A stretch of 64,000 nucleotides of DNA. Source: Sphingosinicellaceae bacterium (GTDB lineage Bacteria; Pseudomonadota; Alphaproteobacteria; Sphingomonadales; Sphingomonadaceae). Below the pieces are notes generated by a model, which saw nothing but the letters and a program-made list of their open reading frames with translations, made no database searches and had not been told where the DNA came from. Of the stretch, positions 28,058 through 37,237 are shown piece by piece; within the stretch, counting starts at the first letter, position 1; each line of letters opens with the position of its first letter. The position numbers and the translations under genes were made by a program. The stretch lies in assembly GCA_019285715.1 (NCBI GenBank), contig CP079108.1, forward strand, positions 1,689,001-1,753,000, read 5' to 3'.

Positions 28058-29065
28058 ATGGACAATCAGGACAGCCCGTCGCGTCGTCAGGTCGCGCTTG
28101 GAGCGGGCATTGGCATTGCCGCCGCTGCCGCATCACCCGCGCTGGGACAGGGCAGCAGCGCGCCCCGTGCAACGACAGCCGCGATGCCGCTTCAGGACCC
28201 GCGCACCAAGTATCCCGCGCCGCCGTTCCCGGGCCAGGAGCAGCCGTGGCCTGGCCTCGCGGGCAAGATGGAGCCGCGCCCCGACCACGGCGAGACCAGC
28301 TATAAGGGCTCAGGCCGGCTGGCGGGCCGCAAGGCGCTGATCACCGGCGGCGACTCCGGCATGGGCCGTGCGGCCGCCATCGCCTTCGCGCGCGAGGGTG
28401 CCGACGTCGCCATCAACTATTTCCCGACCGAAGAGCCGGACGCCCGCGAGGTCATCCAGCTGATCCGCGCCGAGGGCCGCAAGGGCATCGCCATCCCCGG
28501 CGACCTGCGCGAGGAGGCGTTCTGCAAGAAGCTGGTGGCGGAAGCTGTGCGGCAGCTCGGCGGGCTCGACATCGTCGTCAGCAATGCGGGCCGCCAGCAG
28601 GCGCACAAGTCGATCGCCGACATCTCCACCGAGCAGTTCGACTGGACGATGAAGACCAATATTTACGCGCCGTTCTGGATCATCAAGGCGGCGCTGCCCC
28701 ACCTCCAGCCGGGCTCGGTGATCATCGGCACGACCTCCGAACAGGCCACCGACCCGTCCGAGGACCTGTACGACTACGCCCAGACCAAGGCGGCGACCAC
28801 TAATTACGTCCGCAGCCTGGCGAAGCAGCTCGCGCCCAAGGGCATCCGTGTCAACGGCGTCGCGCCCGGCCCGATCTGGACGCCGCTGCAGGTCAGCGGC
28901 GGCGCGTTCCAGGAGAAGCTCGTCAAGTTCGGCGGTGACACCCCGATGGGCCGCCCGGGCCAGCCGGCCGAGCTGGCGAGCATCTATGTCCAGCTCGCGG
29001 ACAATGACGCCAGCTACTCAACTGGCCAGATCTTTGGCGCCGCGGGCGGCAAGGGCATGCCGTAA
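28058..29065 (+). CDS. SDR family oxidoreductase with twin-arginine-type leader (YghA-like)
   Basis: This 335-residue protein belongs to the YghA/general stress protein 39 group of short-chain dehydrogenases. It has the NAD(P) loop T-G-G-D-S-G-M-G (96-103), N-A-G near 178, and the active-site Y240-x-x-x-K244 with an upstream serine. The first 35 residues contain S-R-R-Q-V-A-L-G followed by a hydrophobic Gly/Ala stretch ending A-L-G-Q-G, a plausible Tat signal. If exported, it would be a periplasmic SDR loaded with cofactor in the cytoplasm. Substrate unknown. Confidence 0.88.
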   Translation: MDNQDSPSRRQVALGAGIGIAAAAASPALGQGSSAPRATTAAMPLQDPRTKYPAPPFPGQEQPWPGLAGKMEPRPDHGETSYKGSGRLAGRKALITGGDSGMGRAAAIAFAREGADVAINYFPTEEPDAREVIQLIRAEGRKGIAIPGDLREEAFCKKLVAEAVRQLGGLDIVVSNAGRQQAHKSIADISTEQFDWTMKTNIYAPFWIIKAALPHLQPGSVIIGTTSEQATDPSEDLYDYAQTKAATTNYVRSLAKQLAPKGIRVNGVAPGPIWTPLQVSGGAFQEKLVKFGGDTPMGRPGQPAELASIYVQLADNDASYSTGQIFGAAGGKGMP

Positions 29066-29092
29066 GCAGGAGCGTAATCGCTCAACGGCGCA

Positions 29093-29635
29093 TCACACCG
29101 GCCCGAGCGCGACCGGCTCGCCCGGCGGCAGTTCGATCACGATACTGTCGCCGGCGCGAACTTCACCGCCGTTGAGCACAATTGCCATCACTCCCGCCTT
29201 TCGGACCAGCCCGCCGTCGGCGTCGCGCCCGAGGCAGGCTTCCATCAGTCCCGGCATCATCCGCTCGAGCTGGATGCACGGATTGCGGAGGCCCGTGAGC
29301 TCGACCACCGCGCTGTCGCCGAGCCGCAGCCGCGCGCCGCGGGGCAGGGTGAGCAGGACGAGGCCGCGCGTCGTGACGTTCTCGCCGAGCAGGATCGGCG
29401 CGACCTCGAACCCCGCTGCCTGAAGCTCGTCGAGCAATTCCTCATGGATCAGGTGGACCTGCCGCAGGTTCGGCAGCCCGGGGTTGAAGCGCGCCCGCGA
29501 CCGGTGCTGGACCCGCTCGCCGCTGTGCGCGTCGCCGTCGACGCCCAGGCCCTCAACCAGCCGCACCGAAAGCTGCGGAACCTTGGAAAGACCGTGGCGG
29601 CGACCCGCTCCAACTGCAATGACGAAACCGCTCAT
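29093..29635 (-). CDS. MOSC domain-containing protein
   Basis: This 180-residue protein matches the MOSC fold: G-D-A-H near 34, the R-Q-V-H-L-I block near 58, L-G-E-N-V-T-T-R-G near 83-91, and [10 protein letters not shown] near 112-121 with the conserved cysteine. MOSC domains bind sulfur or a molybdenum cofactor and are found in Moco sulfurases and related enzymes. The partner is unknown. It is a single minus-strand gene whose promoter faces ppk1. Confidence 0.85.
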   Translation of the reverse strand: MSGFVIAVGAGRRHGLSKVPQLSVRLVEGLGVDGDAHSGERVQHRSRARFNPGLPNLRQVHLIHEELLDELQAAGFEVAPILLGENVTTRGLVLLTLPRGARLRLGDSAVVELTGLRNPCIQLERMMPGLMEACLGRDADGGLVRKAGVMAIVLNGGEVRAGDSIVIELPPGEPVALGPV

Positions 29636-29694
29636 CCGGCTCGCCTAGCGTACAGTCATCGACCTGTCATGTTCGAGGGGGTACACTCGCGCGC

Positions 29695-31851
29695 ATGGAA
29701 CATGCCGCCCGCCGAGAACTCCGGGACCCCGTCGCCGACGGCGTTGCCGATACCGAACGCTATTTCAACCGCGAGCTGTCGTGGCTGTCGTTCAACGAGC
29801 GCGTGCTCGACGAGGCGACCAACCGCAATCACCCGCTGCTGGAGCGGCTACGCTTCCTGTCGATCAGCGGCAACAACCTCGACGAATTCTATATGGTCCG
29901 GGTCGCCGGGCTGCGCGGCCAGGTCCAGGCCGGTATCGAGACCCGCTCGCCCGAAGGCGCGACGCCCGCCGACCAGCTGCTCGCGATCGCGCTCACCGCA
30001 GACGCACTGATGGAGAACCAGCAGGAAGTCTGGGGCGACCTGCTCAAGCTGCTGGCCCGCGCCGATTTCCATGTCCTCGACCCGAGCGAACTCAGCCCTG
30101 ACCGCCGCCAATGGCTGGAGCGGCATTTCCTCGAGCAGATCTTCCCGGTCCTGACCCCGCAGGCGATCGATCCGGCGCACCCGTTCCCGTTCATCCCGAA
30201 CAAGGGGTTCAGCCTGATTCTCGAGCTGCGCCGAATCGCCGACGACGAAATCCTGCGCGCGCTGCTGATGCTGCCGTCGATGCTGCCGCGCTTCATCCGC
30301 CTGCCCGGCAAGACGGCGCGCTTCATCAGCCTCGAGAACACCATCCGGCTGTTCTTCCACCAGCTTTTCCCGGGCTATGAACTGCTCGGCGACGGGGCTT
30401 TCCGGGTCATCCGCGACTCCGACATCGAGGTCGAGGAGGAGGCCGAGGACCTGGTCAGTTACTACCAGACCGCGATCAAGCGCCGCCGCCGCGGCGAGGT
30501 CATCCGCCTCAAGATCGAGGAAGCGACCCCGACCGGCCTGCGCAACATGGTCCGCGACGCGCTCGGCGTGCAGGACCGCGACACCACCGTGGTCACCGGC
30601 ATCCTCGGCATTGCCGACCTCGCGATCCTCGTCGATGAGGACCGTCCCGACCTCAAGTTCGAGCCCTACACGCCGCGCTTTCCGGAGCGCATCCGCGAGC
30701 ATGGAGGTGATTGCTTCGCGGCGATCCGCGCCAAGGACCTGGTTGTCCACCACCCCTACGAGAGCTTCGAGGTCGTGCTGGCGTTCCTCAAGCAGGCGGC
30801 CGCCGACCCCGACGTCATCGCGATCAAGCAGACGCTGTACCGCGCCGGCAAGAACTCGCCGATCGTGCGCGCACTGATCGATGCGGCCGAGGCGGGCAAG
30901 TCGGTGACCGCGGTCGTCGAGCTCAAGGCGCGCTTCGACGAGGAACAGAATTTGATGTGGGCGGCGGCGCTGGAGCGCGCCGGCGTGCAGGTCGTCTACG
31001 GTTTCGTCGAGTGGAAGACCCACGCCAAGCTGTCGATGGTCGTCCGCCGCGAGGGCCAGCAGATCCGCACGTACGTCCACTTCGGCACCGGCAACTATCA
31101 CCCGGCGACGGCGCGTATCTACACCGACCTGTCGTTCTTCACCGCCGACCCGGTGCTGGCGCGCGACGCCGCGCAGGTGCTCAACTACATCACCGGCTAC
31201 GTCCAGCCGACCCACCTCGAAAAGCTCGGCATGTCGCCCCTGACGATGCGTGGCAAGCTGTACGGGCTGATCGATGCGGAGATCGCGAACGCGCAGGCGG
31301 GGCGCCCGGCGGGCATCTGGGCCAAGCTCAACAGCCTGGTCGACACCGGCATCATCGACAAGCTCTACGAGGCCAGCGACGCCGGTGTCGTCATCGAACT
31401 GATCGTGCGCGGCATCTGCTGCCTGCGCCCCGGCGTGCCGGGCCTGAGCGAGCACATCCACGTCCGCTCGGTGATCGGGCGCTTTCTCGAGCACAGCCGC
31501 ATCTTCGCCTTCGCCAACGGGTCGGCGCTGCCGTCTGCGGACGCCAAGCTCTACATCTCGTCCGCCGACTGGATGCCGCGCAACCTCGACCGCCGCGTCG
31601 AGGTGCTCGTCCCGATCGAGAACCCGACCGTCCACGCGCAAGTCCTCGACCAGGTCATGCTGGCCAATCTCAAGGACACCGAGCAGTCGTGGCAGATGAC
31701 ACCGGAGGGCCAGTACAAGCGCCTCGTCCATGCCGGCCCGGCGTTCAACCTGCACCGCTATTTCATGACCAACCCGTCGCTGTCGGGCCGCGGTGCGGCG
31801 CTGAAGGACCCTGGGACGGTGCCGCGGCTTGTGCTCGATAACACGGGCTGA
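29695..31851 (+). CDS. ppk1: Polyphosphate kinase 1
   Basis: PPK1 reversibly polymerises the gamma-phosphate of ATP into polyphosphate. The 718-residue length is standard. Domain order is N ([10 protein letters not shown]-x-F-N-x-R-V-L near 21-38), head, then the two catalytic C domains. The autophosphorylated-type histidine is H462 in Y-V-H-F-G-T-G-N-Y, and the second conserved one is H600 in E-H-S-R-I-F-A-F. A broken GNAT gene starts right after its stop. Confidence 0.96.
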   Translation: MEHAARRELRDPVADGVADTERYFNRELSWLSFNERVLDEATNRNHPLLERLRFLSISGNNLDEFYMVRVAGLRGQVQAGIETRSPEGATPADQLLAIALTADALMENQQEVWGDLLKLLARADFHVLDPSELSPDRRQWLERHFLEQIFPVLTPQAIDPAHPFPFIPNKGFSLILELRRIADDEILRALLMLPSMLPRFIRLPGKTARFISLENTIRLFFHQLFPGYELLGDGAFRVIRDSDIEVEEEAEDLVSYYQTAIKRRRRGEVIRLKIEEATPTGLRNMVRDALGVQDRDTTVVTGILGIADLAILVDEDRPDLKFEPYTPRFPERIREHGGDCFAAIRAKDLVVHHPYESFEVVLAFLKQAAADPDVIAIKQTLYRAGKNSPIVRALIDAAEAGKSVTAVVELKARFDEEQNLMWAAALERAGVQVVYGFVEWKTHAKLSMVVRREGQQIRTYVHFGTGNYHPATARIYTDLSFFTADPVLARDAAQVLNYITGYVQPTHLEKLGMSPLTMRGKLYGLIDAEIANAQAGRPAGIWAKLNSLVDTGIIDKLYEASDAGVVIELIVRGICCLRPGVPGLSEHIHVRSVIGRFLEHSRIFAFANGSALPSADAKLYISSADWMPRNLDRRVEVLVPIENPTVHAQVLDQVMLANLKDTEQSWQMTPEGQYKRLVHAGPAFNLHRYFMTNPSLSGRGAALKDPGTVPRLVLDNTG

Positions 31852-32270
31852 ACGATCGCGATCCCGGTTCGCCGGTCACGTCCGGCGGGCGCTGTCGCTA
31901 ACGGCCCCCCCGCAGCGCTCGCTATGCGGCAGCGACCCCGGGCGATTTCGGCGCGTTCGGCAACGCGGTGGTGCTCGTCGCGCAAGCCGGTGACCGCATT
32001 GTCGGTTTCGGCTGCTGTGGCCGGCAGCGAGGCGAGGCGTTGGCCGAAGCCGGGTTCGGCGGCGCGATCAGCGCGGTCGATGTCCTTTGCGCGCACCAGG
32101 GCCGGGGGTTGGTCGCGCGCTCATGGCCGCGATGTCGCAAGCGCTATCGAGCCTCGGGCATACCACTGCGAGCCTGTGGGTCTTGCGCGACACTATGCCA
32201 ATGATCGCACGACTGTCGGTGTCGCTCCGTACCGTGGGCAGGGTCGGCATGTACCGAAAACCGCGTATAG
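31852..32270 (+). pseudogene. GNAT acetyltransferase remnant
   Basis: Directly after the ppk1 stop the frame reads T-I-A-I then V-R-R-x-R-P-A, a typical GNAT beginning without its ATG. It continues through V-V-L-V-A-Q-A-G-D-R-I-V-G-F-G to V-D-V-L-C-A-H-Q-G-R-G. The expected next residues, V-G-R-A-L-M-A-A-M then S-L-W-V-L-R-D, occur one frame over, so one G has been lost from the G-run at 32104-32108. After about 32200 the family pattern fades. Either the gene is dead or the run is a sequencing slip. The stretch otherwise holds nothing. Confidence 0.65.
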
Positions 32271-32316
32271 GCGTTAGAGTGACGAACCCGGCTGCTGTCC
32301 GGAACGGAGACGTGCG

Positions 32317-33114
32317 ATGAAGCATAGGATCGCCATCGCGCTCGCGATCGGCCTGACGAGTCCCCTGGCCGCGGCGGTCATCGACGACGCGGCCGGCCGC
32401 GAAGCGCGCTGGAACGACATCAGCCAGACGATCTTTGCCGGCAAGCCCCTGACCCCGACCAGCGACGTCGTCGTCCTCGACGCGCCGGCGCGCGCGGTCG
32501 ATCCGGCGGCGGTGCCGATGGTCCTGACGATGCCGGGGCCGGACAAGGTCGCCGCGGTCAGCCTGGTCATCGACGACAATCCGTCGCCCTATGCCGCGCA
32601 CATCGCCTTCGGCCCCGCGGCGCTGACGCGCTCGATTGGCCTGCGCGTGCGGGTCAACGCCTATACGAACGTCCATGCCGTGGCTCAGACCGCCGATGGT
32701 CGCCTCTTCGAGACCGTGAAGTTCGTCAAGGCGTCGGGTGGCTGCTCGGCACCGGTCGGCGGTTCGGAGGAGGAAGCGTTGCGGGGCATGGGCACTATGA
32801 GCCTGCTGTTCGCCGGCAAGGGGGCGGGCGCGCCGAATGCGACCGCCGCGACGCTGACCATCCGCCACCCGAACTTCAGCGGCATGCAGATGGATCAGCT
32901 GACCCGCCAGTACACGCTGGCGCGCTATGTCCAGAAGATCGTCGTGACGCAGGGCGGCCGCAACATCTTCACGCTCGACGGCGACATCTCGCTGGCGACC
33001 AATCCGACGATCGATTTCGCCTTTACCGCCGCGGGCAAGGCACCGGTCGAGGTCGTTGCCAGCGATAACCAGGGCGGCCATTGGGAACAGAGCTTTGCGC
33101 TACCGGGAGCCTGA
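32317..33114 (+). CDS. SoxYZ-like carrier associated with quinoprotein dehydrogenases
   Basis: This 265-residue exported protein (signal peptide about 1-20) fuses a SoxY-like domain (about 30-145) to a SoxZ-like domain (about 160-265). The SoxY part ends in S-G-G-C-S with C143, the carrier cysteine position. The SoxZ part shows the T-I-R-H-P-N-F-S-G-M-Q block. Proteins like this are found near PQQ-dependent alcohol dehydrogenases, where their role is unproven. The next gene is another member of that set, but no quinoprotein is in view. Confidence 0.82.
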   Translation: MKHRIAIALAIGLTSPLAAAVIDDAAGREARWNDISQTIFAGKPLTPTSDVVVLDAPARAVDPAAVPMVLTMPGPDKVAAVSLVIDDNPSPYAAHIAFGPAALTRSIGLRVRVNAYTNVHAVAQTADGRLFETVKFVKASGGCSAPVGGSEEEALRGMGTMSLLFAGKGAGAPNATAATLTIRHPNFSGMQMDQLTRQYTLARYVQKIVVTQGGRNIFTLDGDISLATNPTIDFAFTAAGKAPVEVVASDNQGGHWEQSFALPGA

Positions 33115-33115
33115 C

Positions 33116-33661
33116 ATGCTGCGCAGAATTGGTTTTGCCGTCGCCGCCGCTTTGCTGATTGCGGCAAGTCCTGAGCCGCCGGAACTGTGGATGGGGGCGA
33201 TGCACGGCGAGACGCCGACCACTCTCACCGGCGCGACCGTGCTCGATCTTGCCGCGCTGGACCAGCTTGTCGCCACGGCGAAGCCGGTGCTCGTCGATCT
33301 TTCGAAGGCTGATGTCCGCCCGGCCGGGATGGCGCCGGAGATGCCATGGCTGCCGCAGCATCGATCCATTCCGGGCGCGGCGTGGCTGCCGGGCGCCGGC
33401 ATCGGCGACATCGGGCCAGAGCGCGAGGCGCTGTTTGTGCAACGCATCGCGGCCTTGACCGGCGGCGACAAAGCGCGACCGATCGTAAGTTTTTGCCACC
33501 CCGACTGCTGGGCGAGCTGGAACGCCGGCAAGCGCCTAGTGCGCCTCGGCTACACAAAGGTCTACTGGTTCCCACAGGGTATCGACGGCTGGGAGAAAAG
33601 CCACGACACTGCGGTGGTCGCCGCCGATGCAGCGTGGGTGGGGGCACCGACGACCAAATAG
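33116..33661 (+). CDS. PQQ-dependent catabolism-associated CXXCW motif protein (rhodanese-like)
   Basis: This 181-residue exported protein has a short signal peptide and a rhodanese-like fold. Its hallmark is F-C-H-P-D-C-W-A-S-W-N, with C127, C131 and W132, then the closing Y-W-F-P-Q-G-I-D-G-W-E. This family is tied to PQQ-dependent ethanol oxidation clusters. The ATG lies 1 bp after the SoxYZ-like stop with GGGAG before it, so the two are cotranscribed. The role may be handling of a sulfur or thiol group on the carrier; this is inference. Confidence 0.85.
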   Translation: MLRRIGFAVAAALLIAASPEPPELWMGAMHGETPTTLTGATVLDLAALDQLVATAKPVLVDLSKADVRPAGMAPEMPWLPQHRSIPGAAWLPGAGIGDIGPEREALFVQRIAALTGGDKARPIVSFCHPDCWASWNAGKRLVRLGYTKVYWFPQGIDGWEKSHDTAVVAADAAWVGAPTTK

Positions 33662-33748
33662 AGCCGGTACTTCGACCCGGGCCGATTTAGCCTGCCGTCA
33701 CGCTGCCGAGGTCAGGACCCGAATGTCTCAACCTCGGCGTCGATGATC

Positions 33749-34258
33749 TTATGCAGCCTCGGCGCGGCGCGGCAGCTTCCAGCCGGGGCGGACGAAGTGG
33801 CAGGTGTAGCCGTTCGGAATGCGCTCCAGATAATCCTGATGCTCGGGCTCGGCTTCCCAGAAGTCGCTGGCCGGCACGACCTCGGTGACCGTCTTGCCCG
33901 GCCACAGGCCCGAGGCATCGACGTCGGCGATTGTGTCGACCGCAACCTGCCGCTGCTCGTCGTTCAGGTAGAAGATCGCCGAGCGGTAGCTTGCCCCGAC
34001 GTCGTTACCCTGGCGATTCCGGGTGCTCGGGTCGTGAATCTGGAAGAAGAACTCGAGCAAAGCGCGATAGCTGGTCTGCGCGGGATCATAGCTGATCTCG
34101 AGCGCCTCGGCATGATCGCCGTGGTTGCGGTAGGTCGCGTTGGGCACGTCGCCGCCGGTATAACCGACGCGGGTCGAAACCACGCCGGGTAGGCGCCGCA
34201 CCAGGTCCTGCATTCCCCAAAAGCAACCGCCGGCCAGAATTGCACGTTCGATGGTCAT
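33749..34258 (-). CDS. msrA: Peptide methionine sulfoxide reductase A
   Basis: MsrA reduces methionine-S-sulfoxide in proteins. The 169-residue product has the active-site G-C-F-W-G (C12), the Y-x-G-G block near 33, and the H-D-P-S-T-x-x-R-Q-G-x-D-x-G-x-x-Y-R-S block near 74-92. No signal peptide is present, so it is cytoplasmic. I do not see the usual C-terminal resolving cysteines, so recycling may use other thiols. Confidence 0.95.
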   Translation of the reverse strand: MTIERAILAGGCFWGMQDLVRRLPGVVSTRVGYTGGDVPNATYRNHGDHAEALEISYDPAQTSYRALLEFFFQIHDPSTRNRQGNDVGASYRSAIFYLNDEQRQVAVDTIADVDASGLWPGKTVTEVVPASDFWEAEPEHQDYLERIPNGYTCHFVRPGWKLPRRAEAA

Positions 34259-34439
34259 CCGATGTCCTCCACCGCGTCTAGATAGGAGCCGTAGCGTCCG
34301 GTTTCCATGCCCCTATGGTCGGTGCAACGCGGGGCCACCGGGTGGGCATCATAGCCGATAATTGACCCGGTCACCGCCCAAATCCACTCCCCCCGCCCCG
34401 GGGCCGACGGTCCCCCCCGAACGTCGGCAGGAAGCAGTT

Positions 34440-34742
34440 TTACTTCGGTTGTGGCTCCATCTTCTTGTGCTTGGCGATCTGCGCCTTGGTCGCCGGCTTG
34501 CCGTTCATCATGTACTTGCCGTCGACCATCGTCATGCCGTCCGAACTGGCACCGGCAGGGGCGGACCCACCCGCCGCCGGGTCTGTCGAGCTGCTGTGCA
34601 TTGCGCCGATGGTGCCCGTGGAATCGGGCTGCATCGCGCCGTTCGTCGTGCCGCTGCCTGCGGTGTTGCCCGGCGCCGTTTGTGCAGTGGCACCCGACAG
34701 GCCAACTGCCGCAAGTGTTGCGGCGATCAAGAGCGTCCTCAT
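34440..34742 (-). CDS. Small secreted protein of unknown function
   Basis: This 100-residue protein has a signal peptide (about 1-21, ending A-T-A-Q). A Gly/Thr/Ser/Ala-rich middle follows, then a short C-terminal motif, M-V-D-G-K-Y-M-M-N-G-K-P-A-T-K-A-Q-I, and a Lys-rich end. The start at 34742 was chosen for the signal peptide; the frame extends far upstream without sense. The 181-bp gap on each side holds no gene. A weak hairpin at 34404-34427 lacks a T-tract. Confidence 0.65.
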   Translation of the reverse strand: MRTLLIAATLAAVGLSGATAQTAPGNTAGSGTTNGAMQPDSTGTIGAMHSSSTDPAAGGSAPAGASSDGMTMVDGKYMMNGKPATKAQIAKHKKMEPQPK

Positions 34743-34923
34743 CCGGTTTCTCCCAAGAGCTGCGGCGGCCGTTTCATCGCCACCTGGGCTGCAAACGAGC
34801 GGCGGCCGCGCGGTATCCACAAGTAAAGCCACGCAAAATCGCTTTCGGTAGCCTGACGCGACCACGCGACCACATCGCGCGGTCAACGATTGGACAGGCT
34901 CGTGGGACGCGCTATCAACGGGG

Positions 34924-37230
34924 ATGCGCCGACTGTTTCTCGTGGCTCTGATGGTCCACACATCCTCGCTGGCGCAGACCGCCCGGGCGCCGATCGAGGC
35001 CGTCGATCCGATGATCGGGACGGCGGGGGACGGCCATACTTTCCCCGGCGCCGTCGCCCCGTTCGGCATGGTTCAACTGTCGCCCGACACCGACACCAGT
35101 TGCGAGATCCGCGCCTGCTACAGCCATGCTGCCGGTTACCGTTACGACGACCCGACGATCCAGGGCTTCAGCCACACGCATTTCTCGGGTGCGGGCCACT
35201 CCGATCTTGGCGACATTCTCGTGATGCCGCAGGCGGGGAGCAAGGTGCAGCTCGATCCCGGTGACCCGAAGCTGCCCGGCTCGGGCTATCGCTCGCGCTT
35301 CGACCACGCCAGCGAAGTCGCCCATCCCGGCTATTATGCGGTGACGCTGAGCGACAGCGGCGTGCGCGCCGAACTGACCGCCGGCACCCGGATCGGCGTC
35401 CACCGCTACACCTTCCCGAGCGGCAAGGCGGCTCACCTGGTCCTCGACCTGCGCTCGTCGCTGTACAATTATCCGGGCAAGATCCTGTGGGCCGGGCTGC
35501 ACCTCCGGCCCGACGGCACCGTCACCGGCTTTCGCGAGACCCGTGGCTGGGCACCGGGGCGCAAATTGTTCTTCGCGATGCGCTTCTCGGCACCGTTGAC
35601 CGGCCACGCGTTCGTCGACCGCGATCCCGCCGTTGCCTACAAGGGCTTCCAGGGTCCCGGCCGCGCTGCCGACGACGTCGCCGAAAAGCTCGGGCGCGCC
35701 CTCGAGGCGCAACTCGACTTTGGCGTGCTGGTGCGCCCGCTCGAGGTCAGGGTGGCGATCTCGGGTGTCGACGAGAACGCGGCGGTCGCCAACCTCGACG
35801 CCGAACCGGGCGACTTCGATGCCGTGCGCGGGCGCACCGCCACCGCGTGGTCGGCGGCGCTTGGCGCGCTCGAGATCGACGCGCCTGCGCCGATGCGGAC
35901 CAGCGTCTACACCGCGCTCTACCACGCCTTGCTCGCGCCGAGCGTCTGGGGCGACGCCGATGGGCGCTACCGTGGACCGGACGACCAGGTCCACCAGGCG
36001 ACCGGCTTCACCTTCCGCTCGACCTTCTCGCTGTGGGACACGTTCCGCGCCGAGCACCCGCTGCTTACCCTCGTCCAGCCCGGCCGCACCACCGCCGACG
36101 TCGTCAACTCACTGGTCGCAAGCCAGCAGCAAAGCTCGTTCGGCATCCTGCCGGTCTGGCAGTTCTCCGGGCGCGAGACCTGGACGATGATCGGCTATCA
36201 CGCCGCCCCGGTTATCGCCGACGCGTACCTGAAGGGCCTGCGCGGCTTCGATGCCGACGCGGCGCTCGACGCCATGGTCGCCAGCGCGACCTATGCCCCC
36301 TACGGCGGTCTCGGCGAGTACATGAAGCGCGGTTATGTCCCGATCGACAAGGAGCCCGAGGCCGCCTCGAAGACCGTCGAATATGCCTACGACGACTGGA
36401 CGATCGCCCGGATGGCGCGCGCGATGGGGCGCGCCGAGGTCGCCGACCGCTTCGACAAGCGCGCCGGATACTGGCGCAACAGCTTCGACGCGAAGACCGG
36501 CTGGCTCCGCGCTCGGCTGTCGACCGGTGCGTTCCGGACCCCGTTCGACCCGACCGCGATCAACTACGGCTCCGACTACACCGAGGGCAATGCGTGGCAG
36601 TACAGCTGGTTCGCGCCGCAGGACCAGGCCGGGCTGTTCCGCCTGCTCGGGGGTGATGCCAAGGCCGTCGCCAAGCTCGACGCGATGTTCGACTTCGACA
36701 ATTCCAAGGTCGATTACAGTCACGCCGAGGACATCGCCGGGCTGATCGGGCAATATATCCACGGCAACGAGCCGAGCCATCACGTCGCCTATCTGTACGA
36801 CTTCGCCGGCGCGCCGTGGCGGACGCAGGCGCGGCTCGGGCAGATCGTCGGGTCGCAGTACAAGCCGACGCCGGACGGTTTGGCGGGCAATGACGACCTC
36901 GGCCAGATGTCGGCCTGGCTGGTGTTCACCGCACTCGGTTTCTACCCCGTCGCGCCGGGGTCGAACCAGTATGTCATCGGCCGGCCGTTCGTCGACCGGG
37001 CGGTGCTCAACCTGGAAGGCGGTAAGCGTTTCGTCGTTCGCACCGAGGGCCTGAAGGCCGCGAACAAATACGTTACGGGCATCACGCTCAACGGCAAGGC
37101 GCTCGACCGCAGCTACATCACTGACGCGGAGGTGCGCGCCGGGGGCGAGCTGCACTTCACGATGGGGCCGCAACCCGACAAAGGCTGGGCGACCGCCAAG
37201 TCGGCGCGCCCGTTCTCGATCTCGCGCTAG
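34924..37230 (+). CDS. GH92 family glycoside hydrolase (alpha-mannosidase type)
   Basis: This 768-residue exported enzyme has a signal peptide (about 1-21) and the two-domain GH92 fold. Typical blocks are D-P-M-I-G-T-x-G-x-G-H-T-F-P-G-A at the start of the N domain, Q-G-F-S-H-T-H-F-S-G near 79-88, and S-L-W-D-T-F-R near 370. Y-T-E-G-N-A-W-Q-Y-S-W lies near 555, and G-N-D-D-L-G-Q-M-S near 658. GH92 enzymes are calcium-dependent exo-alpha-mannosidases. A sugar kinase follows after 7 bp, so released hexose may be phosphorylated by the neighbour. Confidence 0.93.
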   Translation: MRRLFLVALMVHTSSLAQTARAPIEAVDPMIGTAGDGHTFPGAVAPFGMVQLSPDTDTSCEIRACYSHAAGYRYDDPTIQGFSHTHFSGAGHSDLGDILVMPQAGSKVQLDPGDPKLPGSGYRSRFDHASEVAHPGYYAVTLSDSGVRAELTAGTRIGVHRYTFPSGKAAHLVLDLRSSLYNYPGKILWAGLHLRPDGTVTGFRETRGWAPGRKLFFAMRFSAPLTGHAFVDRDPAVAYKGFQGPGRAADDVAEKLGRALEAQLDFGVLVRPLEVRVAISGVDENAAVANLDAEPGDFDAVRGRTATAWSAALGALEIDAPAPMRTSVYTALYHALLAPSVWGDADGRYRGPDDQVHQATGFTFRSTFSLWDTFRAEHPLLTLVQPGRTTADVVNSLVASQQQSSFGILPVWQFSGRETWTMIGYHAAPVIADAYLKGLRGFDADAALDAMVASATYAPYGGLGEYMKRGYVPIDKEPEAASKTVEYAYDDWTIARMARAMGRAEVADRFDKRAGYWRNSFDAKTGWLRARLSTGAFRTPFDPTAINYGSDYTEGNAWQYSWFAPQDQAGLFRLLGGDAKAVAKLDAMFDFDNSKVDYSHAEDIAGLIGQYIHGNEPSHHVAYLYDFAGAPWRTQARLGQIVGSQYKPTPDGLAGNDDLGQMSAWLVFTALGFYPVAPGSNQYVIGRPFVDRAVLNLEGGKRFVVRTEGLKAANKYVTGITLNGKALDRSYITDAEVRAGGELHFTMGPQPDKGWATAKSARPFSISR

Positions 37231-37237
37231 CCGAAAC

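Noticed and set aside
29848-31755. Long minus-strand open frame opposite ppk1
   Set aside because: Arg/Asp/Val-rich shadow frame; the catalytic histidines and full-length PPK1 sequence are on the plus strand.
34404-34427. Hairpin near the small secreted gene
   Set aside because: CCGACG/CGTCGG stem but no T-tract on either strand, so I do not call a terminator.
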